64,000 bases of DNA from Kosakonia quasisacchari (GTDB taxonomy: Bacteria > Pseudomonadota > Gammaproteobacteria > Enterobacterales > Enterobacteriaceae): assembly GCF_004331415.1 (NCBI RefSeq), contig NZ_SJOP01000018.1, positions 1 to 64,000 of the forward strand, in the 5' to 3' direction. Positions 15,028-23,393 of this stretch are shown here, piece after piece. The translations under genes and the position numbers were made by a program. Numbering within the stretch: position 1 is the stretch's first letter; each line of letters starts with the position of its first letter. The notes under the pieces were generated by a model, which did no database searches, was not told the DNA's origin, and saw nothing but the letters and a program-made list of their open reading frames with translations.

Positions 15028-16134
15028 ATGAAAAATGTTGGTTTTATCGGTTGGCGCGGGATGGTCGGCTCCGTTCTCATGCAGCGCATGATTGAAGAGC
15101 GCGATTTCGACGCCATTCGCCCTGTCTTCTTTTCCACTTCCCAGTTTGGGCAGGCTGCACCCGCATTTGGCGGAAGTACAGCAGGCACGCTTCAGGACGC
15201 GTTCAATCTGGAAGCGCTGAAGGCACTCGACATCATTGTCACCTGCCAGGGCGGCGATTATACCAACGAAATCTATCCAAAGCTTCGTGAAAGCGGCTGG
15301 CAGGGTTACTGGATTGACGCGGCTTCCTCTTTACGCATGAAAGATGACGCCATCATTATCCTCGACCCGGTTAACCAGGCGGTGATCAACGACGGTCTGA
15401 ACAACGGTGTGAAAACCTTCGTCGGCGGTAACTGCACCGTTAGCCTGATGCTGATGTCACTCGGCGGGCTGTTTGCTAACGATCTGGTGGAGTGGGTTTC
15501 CGTTGCCACTTACCAGGCGGCGTCCGGCGGCGGCGCGCGCCATATGCGTGAACTGCTGACGCAAATGGGCCAGTTGCACAGCCATGTTGCCGCTGAGCTT
15601 GCCGATCCCGCTTCGGCGATTCTGGATATCGAACGTAAAGTGACCGCGCTGACCCGCAGCGGCGAGCTGCCGGTCGATAACTTTGGCGTACCGCTGGCGG
15701 GCAGCCTGATCCCGTGGATCGACAAACAACTCGATAACGGCCAGAGCCGTGAAGAGTGGAAAGGCCAGGCCGAAACCAACAAAATTCTCAACACCGGGGA
15801 TGTGATTCCGGTCGATGGCCTTTGCGTGCGCATCGGCGCGCTGCGCTGCCACAGCCAGGCGTTTACCATCAAGCTGAAAAAAGATGTCTCGATCCCGACC
15901 GTCGAAGAGTTGCTGGCGGCGCATAACCCGTGGGCGAAAGTGGTGCCAAACGATCGCGAGATCAGCATGCGCGAACTGACGCCTGCCGCCGTGACCGGCA
16001 CACTGACCACGCCGGTGGGTCGCCTGCGTAAGTTGAACATGGGGCCAGAGTTCCTCTCTGCCTTTACCGTTGGTGACCAGCTGTTGTGGGGCGCGGCCGA
16101 ACCACTGCGTCGTATGCTGCGCCAACTGGCGTAA
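15028..16134 (+). CDS. asd: Aspartate-semialdehyde dehydrogenase
   Basis: This enzyme reduces aspartyl phosphate to aspartate semialdehyde, the branch point for lysine, diaminopimelate, methionine and threonine. It has 368 residues, one more than E. coli. NADP binding is near GFIGWRGMVGSVL; the catalytic cysteine is Cys136 in GGNCTVSLML. I chose ATG 15028 (CAGGAAC upstream) because MKNVGFIGWRGMVGS is the conserved N-terminus; the in-frame ATG at 14947 adds a non-conserved leader. A strong terminator follows before glgB. Confidence 0.97.
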   Translation: MKNVGFIGWRGMVGSVLMQRMIEERDFDAIRPVFFSTSQFGQAAPAFGGSTAGTLQDAFNLEALKALDIIVTCQGGDYTNEIYPKLRESGWQGYWIDAASSLRMKDDAIIILDPVNQAVINDGLNNGVKTFVGGNCTVSLMLMSLGGLFANDLVEWVSVATYQAASGGGARHMRELLTQMGQLHSHVAAELADPASAILDIERKVTALTRSGELPVDNFGVPLAGSLIPWIDKQLDNGQSREEWKGQAETNKILNTGDVIPVDGLCVRIGALRCHSQAFTIKLKKDVSIPTVEELLAAHNPWAKVVPNDREISMRELTPAAVTGTLTTPVGRLRKLNMGPEFLSAFTVGDQLLWGAAEPLRRMLRQLA

Positions 16135-16150
16135 CAGAGTTCACCACCAC

Positions 16151-16177
16151 AAGGGGCGCTACGGCGCCCCTTTTTTT
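16151..16177 (+). terminator. asd terminator
   Basis: GGGGCGC…GCGCCCC (16153–16170) followed by seven T is a classical intrinsic terminator. It separates asd from the glycogen operon. The remaining 216 bases to glgB hold no gene I can support and presumably contain the glgB promoter. Confidence 0.9.
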
Positions 16178-16393
16178 GTGCTTTTTTGACAGAAAGAAGC
16201 ACAGATGTGTTTATTTTCTCAAGTGTTGAAAAGTGTTGGCTATGCTTTAGACAAGGTGTCGGAACATCTTGCCTGAAGATGGGACGGAGCAGAGAGGATG
16301 CACATTTGGTGCTGCGCCGTTCAGGTCAAAAAAGTGTCGCAACCGGACTTACTACGGTGGAAGGTGCGATACCACAACAACAGGATGAGAATC

Positions 16394-18580
16394 ATGTCCG
16401 TTCGTGTTGATAAAGACGTCATTAACGCGCTAATTTCTGGTCATTTTGCCGATCCTTTTTCGGTGCTAGGGATGCACCAGACCGAAGCCGGTCTGGAAGT
16501 GCGCGCGCTGCTGCCTGATGCCACCGAAGTGTGGGTTATCGAGCCGAAAACGGGGCGCAAAGTGGGAAATCTGGAGTGCCTGGATTCCAGGGGCTTCTTC
16601 TGCGGCGTCATGCAACGCCGTAAAAACCCGTTCTATTATCAGTTCGCCGTTATCTGGCACGGCCAACAAAACCTGATTGATGATCCCTACCGTTTTGGCC
16701 CGTTAATCCAGGATATGGATGCCTGGCTGCTGAGCGAAGGTACGCATATGCGGCCTTACGAAACGCTGGGTGCGCACGCCGATACGGTCGATGGCGTGGT
16801 CGGTACGCGTTTCTCCGTCTGGGCGCCAAACGCGCAACGTGTCTCGGTGGTGGGGCAGTTTAACTACTGGGATGGCCGCCGCCATCCGATGCGCTTGCGT
16901 CGGGAAAGTGGTATCTGGGAGCTTTTCATTCCCGGTGCGCTCAATGGGCAGCTCTATAAATTCGAGATGATTGATGCCCACGGTAAGCTGCGTATCAAAG
17001 CTGATCCTTACGCGTTTGAGGCGCAGATGCGGCCCGACAGCGCGTCGCTGATTTGCGGCTTGCCGGGCAAGAAAACGCAGAGCGAAGAGCGCAAACGCGC
17101 TAATGAATTCGATGCGCCAATCAGTATTTATGAAGTGCATCTGGGTTCCTGGCGTCGCCATACGGACAATAACTATTGGCTCAGTTATCGGGAGTTGGCG
17201 GATCAACTGGTGCCTTATGCGAAATGGATGGGGTTCACCCATATTGAATTGATGCCCGTGAATGAGCACCCGTTTGATGGCAGTTGGGGGTATCAACCTA
17301 CCGGTTTGTACGCGCCAACCCGCCGCTTTGGTACGCGCGACGATTTTCTGCACTTTATTCACACTGCGCATGCTGCCGGTTTAGGCGTGATCCTTGATTG
17401 GGTGCCGGGGCATTTCCCGTCGGATGACTTTGGCCTGGCAGACTTCGACGGCACCAAACTCTACGAGCACAGCGATCCGCGTGAAGGTTTTCACCAGGAC
17501 TGGAACACCTTGATTTACAACTATGGTCGCCGGGAAGTGAGTAACTATCTGGTCGGTAACGCGCTGTACTGGATTGAACGCTTCGGTATTGACGCTCTGC
17601 GAGTGGATGCAGTTGCCTCGATGATCTACCGCGACTACAGCCGCAAAGAAGGTGAATGGATCCCCAATGAATACGGTGGTCGTGAGAACCTGGAAGCGAT
17701 CGAGTTTTTGCGCAATACCAACCGTATTCTCGGCGAGCAAGCGCCCGGTGCCGTCAGCATGGCGGAAGAATCTACCGATTTCGCTGGCGTGTCACGCCCG
17801 CCATCACAAGGCGGCCTCGGTTTCTGGTACAAGTGGAACCTCGGCTGGATGCACGACACGCTGGACTACATGAAGCTTGATCCGGTGTATCGCAAGTACC
17901 ATCACGACAAGATGACCTTCGGTATTCTCTATAACTACACCGAAAACTTTATCCTGCCGCTTTCTCATGACGAAGTGGTGCACGGGAAGAAATCGATTCT
18001 TGACCGTATGCCCGGTGATGCCTGGCAAAAGTTTGCCAACCTGCGTGCCTATTACGCCTGGATGTGGGCTTTCCCCGGTAAAAAACTGCTGTTTATGGGC
18101 AACGAGTTCGCGCAGGGCCGCGAGTGGAATCACGATGGCAGCCTCGACTGGCACTTGCTGGAGGGTGGTGATAACTGGCATCACGGTGTGCAGCGGCTGG
18201 TGCGCGATTTGAACCAGGTTTATCGCCATCACAAAGCGCTGCACGAGCTGGACTTCGACCCCTACGGTTTTGAATGGATGGTGGTGGATGACCATGAAGC
18301 CTCGGTGTTTGCCTTTGTGCGCCGTGATAAGCAGGGCAATGAAATTCTCGTCGTGAGTAACTTTACCCCTGTATCGCGCCCGGGCTACCGCATCGGTATT
18401 AACCAACCGGGGCGCTGGCGCGAAGAGTTGAACAGCGACTCAATGCATTACCACGGCAGCAATACCGGCAATGGCGGCGTGGTACACAGCGATGCGATCG
18501 CCAATCGTGGGCGAGAGCACTCCCTGCTGTTGACCTTGCCGCCGCTGGCGACCATCTGGCTGGTGCGGGAGGGAGAATGA
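16394..18580 (+). CDS. glgB: 1,4-alpha-glucan branching enzyme
   Basis: This enzyme introduces alpha-1,6 branches into glycogen. It has 728 residues, identical in length to E. coli GlgB. There are two N-terminal beta-sandwich domains (CBM48 in the second, about 130–220), then a GH13 barrel with nucleophile Asp405 (LRVDAVAS) and acid/base Glu458 (MAEEST), then a C-terminal beta domain. I chose ATG 16394 with the AGGATGAGAATC site; the frame is open to 16298 but that part is not conserved. It is the first gene of glgBXCAP, overlapping glgX by four bases. Confidence 0.97.
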   Translation: MSVRVDKDVINALISGHFADPFSVLGMHQTEAGLEVRALLPDATEVWVIEPKTGRKVGNLECLDSRGFFCGVMQRRKNPFYYQFAVIWHGQQNLIDDPYRFGPLIQDMDAWLLSEGTHMRPYETLGAHADTVDGVVGTRFSVWAPNAQRVSVVGQFNYWDGRRHPMRLRRESGIWELFIPGALNGQLYKFEMIDAHGKLRIKADPYAFEAQMRPDSASLICGLPGKKTQSEERKRANEFDAPISIYEVHLGSWRRHTDNNYWLSYRELADQLVPYAKWMGFTHIELMPVNEHPFDGSWGYQPTGLYAPTRRFGTRDDFLHFIHTAHAAGLGVILDWVPGHFPSDDFGLADFDGTKLYEHSDPREGFHQDWNTLIYNYGRREVSNYLVGNALYWIERFGIDALRVDAVASMIYRDYSRKEGEWIPNEYGGRENLEAIEFLRNTNRILGEQAPGAVSMAEESTDFAGVSRPPSQGGLGFWYKWNLGWMHDTLDYMKLDPVYRKYHHDKMTFGILYNYTENFILPLSHDEVVHGKKSILDRMPGDAWQKFANLRAYYAWMWAFPGKKLLFMGNEFAQGREWNHDGSLDWHLLEGGDNWHHGVQRLVRDLNQVYRHHKALHELDFDPYGFEWMVVDDHEASVFAFVRRDKQGNEILVVSNFTPVSRPGYRIGINQPGRWREELNSDSMHYHGSNTGNGGVVHSDAIANRGREHSLLLTLPPLATIWLVREGE

Positions 18581-20553
18581 GCAAGCTGACGGCCGGAAAA
18601 GCGACGCCCCACGGCGCGCATGTGCAGGGCAACGGCGTGAACTTTACGCTGTTTTCCGCGCATGCAGAGCGCGTGGAGCTGTGCCTGTTCGATGACGAAG
18701 GCAATGAACAGCGCGTCGACTTGCCCGGCCGCACCGGCGATATCTGGCACGGTTTTCTGCCGGGTGCAAAGCCTGGCTTGCATTACGGCTACCGTGTCCA
18801 CGGCCCGTGGGAACCTGCTCGTGGACACCGTTTTAACCCGGCCAAATTATTGCTCGACCCGTGTGCGCTGCGTGTTGAAGGCGAAACGCTTGATAACCCG
18901 CTGTTTCACGGCGGTTATGACACGCCGGATCCCCACGATAACGCAGTGCTCGGATTGCGCAGCGTGGTGGTGCACGAAGCCTACGACTGGGAAGCAGACG
19001 CGCCGCCGAGAATCCCCTGGGGCAACACGGTCATTTACGAGGCGCATGTAAAAGGGCTGACGTGGCTGCATCCGGAGATCCCGCAGGAAATACGCGGCAC
19101 CTACAAGGCGCTGGGCCACCCGGTGATGATCAACTGGTTTAAACAACTGGGGATGACTGCGCTGGAATTATTGCCTGTGGCGCATTTCGCCAGCGAGCCG
19201 CGCCTGCAACGCCTGGGGCTTTCTAATTACTGGGGCTATAACCCGCTGGCGCTGTTTGCGCTGGAACCCCGTTACGCCAGTCACCCGACACAGGCGATTA
19301 ATGAGTTTCGCGATGCGGTAAAAGCCCTGCATCAGGCTGGGATCGAAGTGATCCTTGATATCGTCCTCAACCATAGCGCCGAAAGCGATCTCGACGGGCC
19401 GACCTTCTCGCTGCGCGGCGTCGACAACCGTAGCTATTACTGGATCCGCGAGGACGGCGATTACCACAATTGGACCGGCTGCGGTAACACGCTCAATCTG
19501 AACAACGCCGATGTGGTGGATTACGCCCATGCCTGTTTGCGTTACTGGGTAGAGACTTTTCATGTGGATGGTTTTCGCTTTGATCTGGCCTCTGTGATGG
19601 GGCGCACGCCGGAATTCAGCCAGCAAGCACCGCTATTTTCTGCCATCAAAAACGATCCGCTGTTGCGCTCGCTGAAGTTGATTGCCGAGCCGTGGGATAT
19701 CGGCCCTGGCGGTTATCAAGTGGGGAACTACCCGCCGCCTTTTGCCGAGTGGAACGATCATTTCCGCGACGCGACGCGCCGTTTCTGGCTTGAACAATCC
19801 CTCTCATTAGGGGAGTTCGCCGGGCGCTTTGCCGCCTCCAGCGATGTGTTCAAACGTGATGGGCGTTTGCCATCGACCTCTATCAACCTGATTACCGCCC
19901 ACGACGGTTTTACGCTGCGGGATTGCGTCTCTTTTGACCATAAACATAACGAAGCCAATGGCGAAGACAATCGCGACGGCACCAACAGTAATCACAGCTT
20001 TAACCACGGAACAGAAGGGTTAGGCGGCAGCCTTGATGTGCTGGAAAGACGGCGCGCGAGCATGCATGCGCTGTTAACTACGCTGCTGCTTTCGCAAGGC
20101 ACGCCAATGCTGCTGGCTGGCGATGAAATGGGGCATAGCCAGCATGGCAATAACAACGCCTATTGCCAGGATAACGCCTTAACCTGGCTCGACTGGAACC
20201 AGGTGGATAGCGGGTTGGTGACCTTTACCGCCGCGCTTATCCATTTGCGCCAGCGTATTCCTGCGCTTACGCGTGACGCATGGTGGGAAGAGGGTGACGG
20301 CAACGTCGCCTGGTTAAATGATGAAGGACGGCCGTTATCGCCGCAGGCGTGGCAAAACGGGGTGCACCGTTTGCAGATCCTGTTATCTGACAGCGTGTTA
20401 ATCACCCTTAATGCCACCGCAGAAGTTGCAGAAATTGCTTTACCCACAGGTGAATGGTGCGCCATTCCGCCTTTTGCCGGAGAGGACAATCCGGTCATCG
20501 TCTCTATCTGGCACGGGCCCGCGCATGGAGTGTGCGTATTTCAGCGGTCATAA
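18577..20553 (+). CDS. glgX: Glycogen debranching enzyme GlgX
   Basis: This enzyme hydrolyses alpha-1,6 links of limit dextrins already shortened by glycogen phosphorylase. It has 658 residues: a CBM48 domain (about 10–110), a GH13 barrel with VDGFRFDLASVMG and KLIAEPWDIGPGG carrying the catalytic Asp and Glu, and a short C-terminal domain. The ATGA overlap with glgB indicates coupling. It works with GlgP, encoded three genes downstream. Confidence 0.97.
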   Translation: MSKLTAGKATPHGAHVQGNGVNFTLFSAHAERVELCLFDDEGNEQRVDLPGRTGDIWHGFLPGAKPGLHYGYRVHGPWEPARGHRFNPAKLLLDPCALRVEGETLDNPLFHGGYDTPDPHDNAVLGLRSVVVHEAYDWEADAPPRIPWGNTVIYEAHVKGLTWLHPEIPQEIRGTYKALGHPVMINWFKQLGMTALELLPVAHFASEPRLQRLGLSNYWGYNPLALFALEPRYASHPTQAINEFRDAVKALHQAGIEVILDIVLNHSAESDLDGPTFSLRGVDNRSYYWIREDGDYHNWTGCGNTLNLNNADVVDYAHACLRYWVETFHVDGFRFDLASVMGRTPEFSQQAPLFSAIKNDPLLRSLKLIAEPWDIGPGGYQVGNYPPPFAEWNDHFRDATRRFWLEQSLSLGEFAGRFAASSDVFKRDGRLPSTSINLITAHDGFTLRDCVSFDHKHNEANGEDNRDGTNSNHSFNHGTEGLGGSLDVLERRRASMHALLTTLLLSQGTPMLLAGDEMGHSQHGNNNAYCQDNALTWLDWNQVDSGLVTFTAALIHLRQRIPALTRDAWWEEGDGNVAWLNDEGRPLSPQAWQNGVHRLQILLSDSVLITLNATAEVAEIALPTGEWCAIPPFAGEDNPVIVSIWHGPAHGVCVFQRS

Positions 20554-20567
20554 AAAAGGAGTCAGTC

Positions 20568-21863
20568 ATGGTGAGATTAGATAAGAACGACCCAACAATG
20601 CTGGCGCGTCAGTTGCCACTAAAATCTGTTGCCCTGATCCTGGCGGGCGGCCGGGGGACGCGTCTGAAAGATTTAACCAAAAAACGTGCCAAACCCGCGG
20701 TGCACTTTGGTGGCAAGTTCCGCATCATCGATTTCGCCCTTTCCAACTGCATTAACTCAGGCATTCGACGAATTGGCGTCATCACGCAGTATCAATCGCA
20801 TACGCTGATTCAACATATTCAGCGCGGCTGGTCGTTTTTTAACAACGAGATGAATGAGTCAGTCGATCTGCTCCCCGCTCAGCAGCGTGTGCATGGTGAA
20901 AACTGGTATCGCGGCACAGCGGATGCGGTCACGCAGAATCTCGACATTATTCGCCGCTACGGTGCGGAGTACATCGTCATTCTGGCGGGCGATCACATCT
21001 ACAAGCAAGATTACTCACGCATGCTGCTTGACCATGTCGAAAAACAGGCGCGCTGTACCGTTGCCTGCCTGCCGGTGCCTATACATGAGGCCACGGCTTT
21101 CGGTGTGATGGCTGTTGATGAGAACGACAAAATTATCGACTTCGTGGAAAAACCTGCGTCGCCACCCTGTATGCCAGGTGATGACAGCCAGGCGCTGGCC
21201 AGCATGGGGATCTATATTTTTGATGCGGAGTATCTGTACGACCTGCTGGAGCAGGACGATGAGAATGAAGATTCCAGCCATGATTTTGGCAAGGACATCA
21301 TTCCGCAGATTGTGAAGTCTGGCATGGCGTATGCGCACCCTTTCCCGTTGTCTTGCGTGCAGTCCGATCCTAATGCCAGTCCGTACTGGCGGGATGTCGG
21401 TACGCTCGAAGCCTACTGGAAAACGAACCTGGATTTAGCCTCGGTGATGCCGGAACTGGACATGTACGATCAAAATTGGCCTATCCGTACCTATAATCAA
21501 TCTTTACCCCCGGCGAAATTCGTCCAGGACAGGTCGGGCAGCCACGGCATGACGTTGAACTCGCTGGTTTCCGGCGGTTGCGTTATTTCAGGATCGGTTG
21601 TTGTGCAGTCGGTGTTGTTCTACCGCGTGCGCGTCAATTCGTTCTGCAATATCGACTCTTCGGTCTTGCTACCGGAAGTGTGGGTGGGGCGTTCCTGTCG
21701 CCTCCATCGCTGCATTATCGACAGAGGCTGCGTGATACCGGAAGGAACGGTGATTGGTGAAAATGCAGAAGAAGATGCACGTCGCTTTTACCGTTCTGAA
21801 GAAGGGATTGTGTTGGTCACACGTGAAATGTTGCGCAAATTAAAAGCTGAAAGCATCAGATAA
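20568..21863 (+). CDS. glgC: Glucose-1-phosphate adenylyltransferase
   Basis: This is ADP-glucose pyrophosphorylase, the rate-setting step of bacterial glycogen synthesis. It has 431 residues as in E. coli. The nucleotidyltransferase motif ALILAGGRGTRLKDLT with KRAKPAVHFGGKFRIIDF contains the fructose-1,6-bisphosphate activator lysine region. A C-terminal left-handed beta helix follows. I chose ATG 20568 (AAGGAG upstream), since the longer frame overlaps the end of glgX. Confidence 0.97.
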   Translation: MVRLDKNDPTMLARQLPLKSVALILAGGRGTRLKDLTKKRAKPAVHFGGKFRIIDFALSNCINSGIRRIGVITQYQSHTLIQHIQRGWSFFNNEMNESVDLLPAQQRVHGENWYRGTADAVTQNLDIIRRYGAEYIVILAGDHIYKQDYSRMLLDHVEKQARCTVACLPVPIHEATAFGVMAVDENDKIIDFVEKPASPPCMPGDDSQALASMGIYIFDAEYLYDLLEQDDENEDSSHDFGKDIIPQIVKSGMAYAHPFPLSCVQSDPNASPYWRDVGTLEAYWKTNLDLASVMPELDMYDQNWPIRTYNQSLPPAKFVQDRSGSHGMTLNSLVSGGCVISGSVVVQSVLFYRVRVNSFCNIDSSVLLPEVWVGRSCRLHRCIIDRGCVIPEGTVIGENAEEDARRFYRSEEGIVLVTREMLRKLKAESIR

Positions 21864-21940
21864 TAACCTTGCGCGGAAGGGGTCCGCGCTGTTTTCCCTT
21901 TCCTGGCGTCAAGGCCAACGGGTTTCGAACAGGAGCGATA

Positions 21941-23374
21941 ATGCAGGTCTTACATGTATGTTCTGAGATGTTTCCGTTGCTGAAGACCGGGGGTCTGGCA
22001 GACGTGATTGGCGCGTTACCTGCGGCACAAATTGCCGGTGGTGTTGATACTCGCGTTCTGTTGCCTGCGTTCCCTGATATTCGTCGTGGTGTGAGCGATG
22101 CGAAAGTGGTGTCCCGACGCGAGACGTTTGCCGGGCCTATTTCGCTGTTATTCGGTCACTTTAACGGGGTGGGGATTTACATGATCGATGCGCCGCATCT
22201 GTATGATCGGCCCGGTAGTCCCTATCACGATACGAATTTGTTCGCCTATACCGACAACGTGCTGCGTTTTGCGTTGCTCGGTTGGGTCGGCAGCGAAATG
22301 GCCAGTGGGCTTGATCCATTCTGGCGCCCGGATGTGGTGCATGCGCACGACTGGCATGCAGGGTTGGCTCCGGCTTACCTCGCTGCGAAAGGGCATCCGG
22401 CCAAGTCGGTGTTTACAGTGCATAACCTTGCCTATCAGGGCATGTTTTATGCACAGCATATGAATGACATCGAACTGCCATTGTCGTTCTTTAATATGCA
22501 TGGGCTGGAGTTCAACGGACAGATTTCGTTTCTTAAGGCGGGGCTGTATTACGCGGACCATATTACCGCGGTGAGCCCGACGTACGCTCGCGAGATCACC
22601 GAACCGCAGTTCGCCTATGGCATGGAAGGGCTGTTACGCCAGCGTCAGCAAGAAGGGCGTTTGAGCGGCATCCTGAACGGCGTGGATGAAAAAATTTGGG
22701 ATCCAGCCACCGATTTGCTGCTCGGTGCGCGCTACACGCGCGATACGCTGGAAGAAAAAGCGGAAAACAAACGCCAACTGCAAGTGGCGATGGGGCTGAA
22801 AGTGAACGACAAGATCCCATTGTTTGCGGTGGTAAGCCGCCTGACCAGCCAGAAAGGGCTGGATCTGGTGCTTGAAGCCTTGCCTGGGCTTCTTGAACAG
22901 GGCGGTCAACTGGCGTTGCTGGGGGCGGGCGATCCGGTGTTGCAGGAAGGGTTCCTCGCCGCCGCCGCAGAACACTCCGGGCAGGTAGGGGTGCAGATTG
23001 GTTACCACGAAGCGTTCTCGCATCGCATTATGGGCGGGGCGGATGTGATTCTGGTACCGAGCCGTTTTGAACCTTGCGGCCTGACACAGTTGTATGGCTT
23101 GAAGTACGGCACGCTGCCATTGGTGCGCCGTACTGGCGGGCTGGCGGATACGGTTTCCGACAGTTCGCTGGAAAACCTGGCGGATGGCGTCGCTAGCGGT
23201 TTTGTCTTTGAAGACAGTAATGCCTGGTCGCTACTTAGGGCCATCAGGCGTGCTTTCGTGTTGTGGTCCCGTCCATCGCTTTGGCGTTTTGTGCAACGTC
23301 AGGCGATGTCGATGGATTTTAGCTGGCAGATCGCTGCACAGTCATACCGCGATCTTTACTTTCGGTTGAAATAG
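21941..23374 (+). CDS. glgA: Glycogen synthase GlgA
   Basis: This GT5 enzyme transfers glucose from ADP-glucose to the glycogen chain. It has 477 residues, as in E. coli. KTGGLADV with Lys15 is the ADP-glucose-binding loop; PSRFEPCGLTQLYGLKYGTLP is the C-terminal nucleotide-sugar motif. I chose ATG 21941 (AGGAGCG upstream), because the frame opened at 21869 adds a non-conserved leader. It is 77 bases after glgC within the same operon. Confidence 0.97.
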   Translation: MQVLHVCSEMFPLLKTGGLADVIGALPAAQIAGGVDTRVLLPAFPDIRRGVSDAKVVSRRETFAGPISLLFGHFNGVGIYMIDAPHLYDRPGSPYHDTNLFAYTDNVLRFALLGWVGSEMASGLDPFWRPDVVHAHDWHAGLAPAYLAAKGHPAKSVFTVHNLAYQGMFYAQHMNDIELPLSFFNMHGLEFNGQISFLKAGLYYADHITAVSPTYAREITEPQFAYGMEGLLRQRQQEGRLSGILNGVDEKIWDPATDLLLGARYTRDTLEEKAENKRQLQVAMGLKVNDKIPLFAVVSRLTSQKGLDLVLEALPGLLEQGGQLALLGAGDPVLQEGFLAAAAEHSGQVGVQIGYHEAFSHRIMGGADVILVPSRFEPCGLTQLYGLKYGTLPLVRRTGGLADTVSDSSLENLADGVASGFVFEDSNAWSLLRAIRRAFVLWSRPSLWRFVQRQAMSMDFSWQIAAQSYRDLYFRLK

Positions 23375-23393
23375 TTTCCCAGGAATCACTTAT

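Noticed and set aside
16298..16393. GlgB start at ATG 16298
   Set aside because: It would add 32 residues not seen in GlgB; ATG 16394 has a good ribosome site and gives exactly 728 residues.
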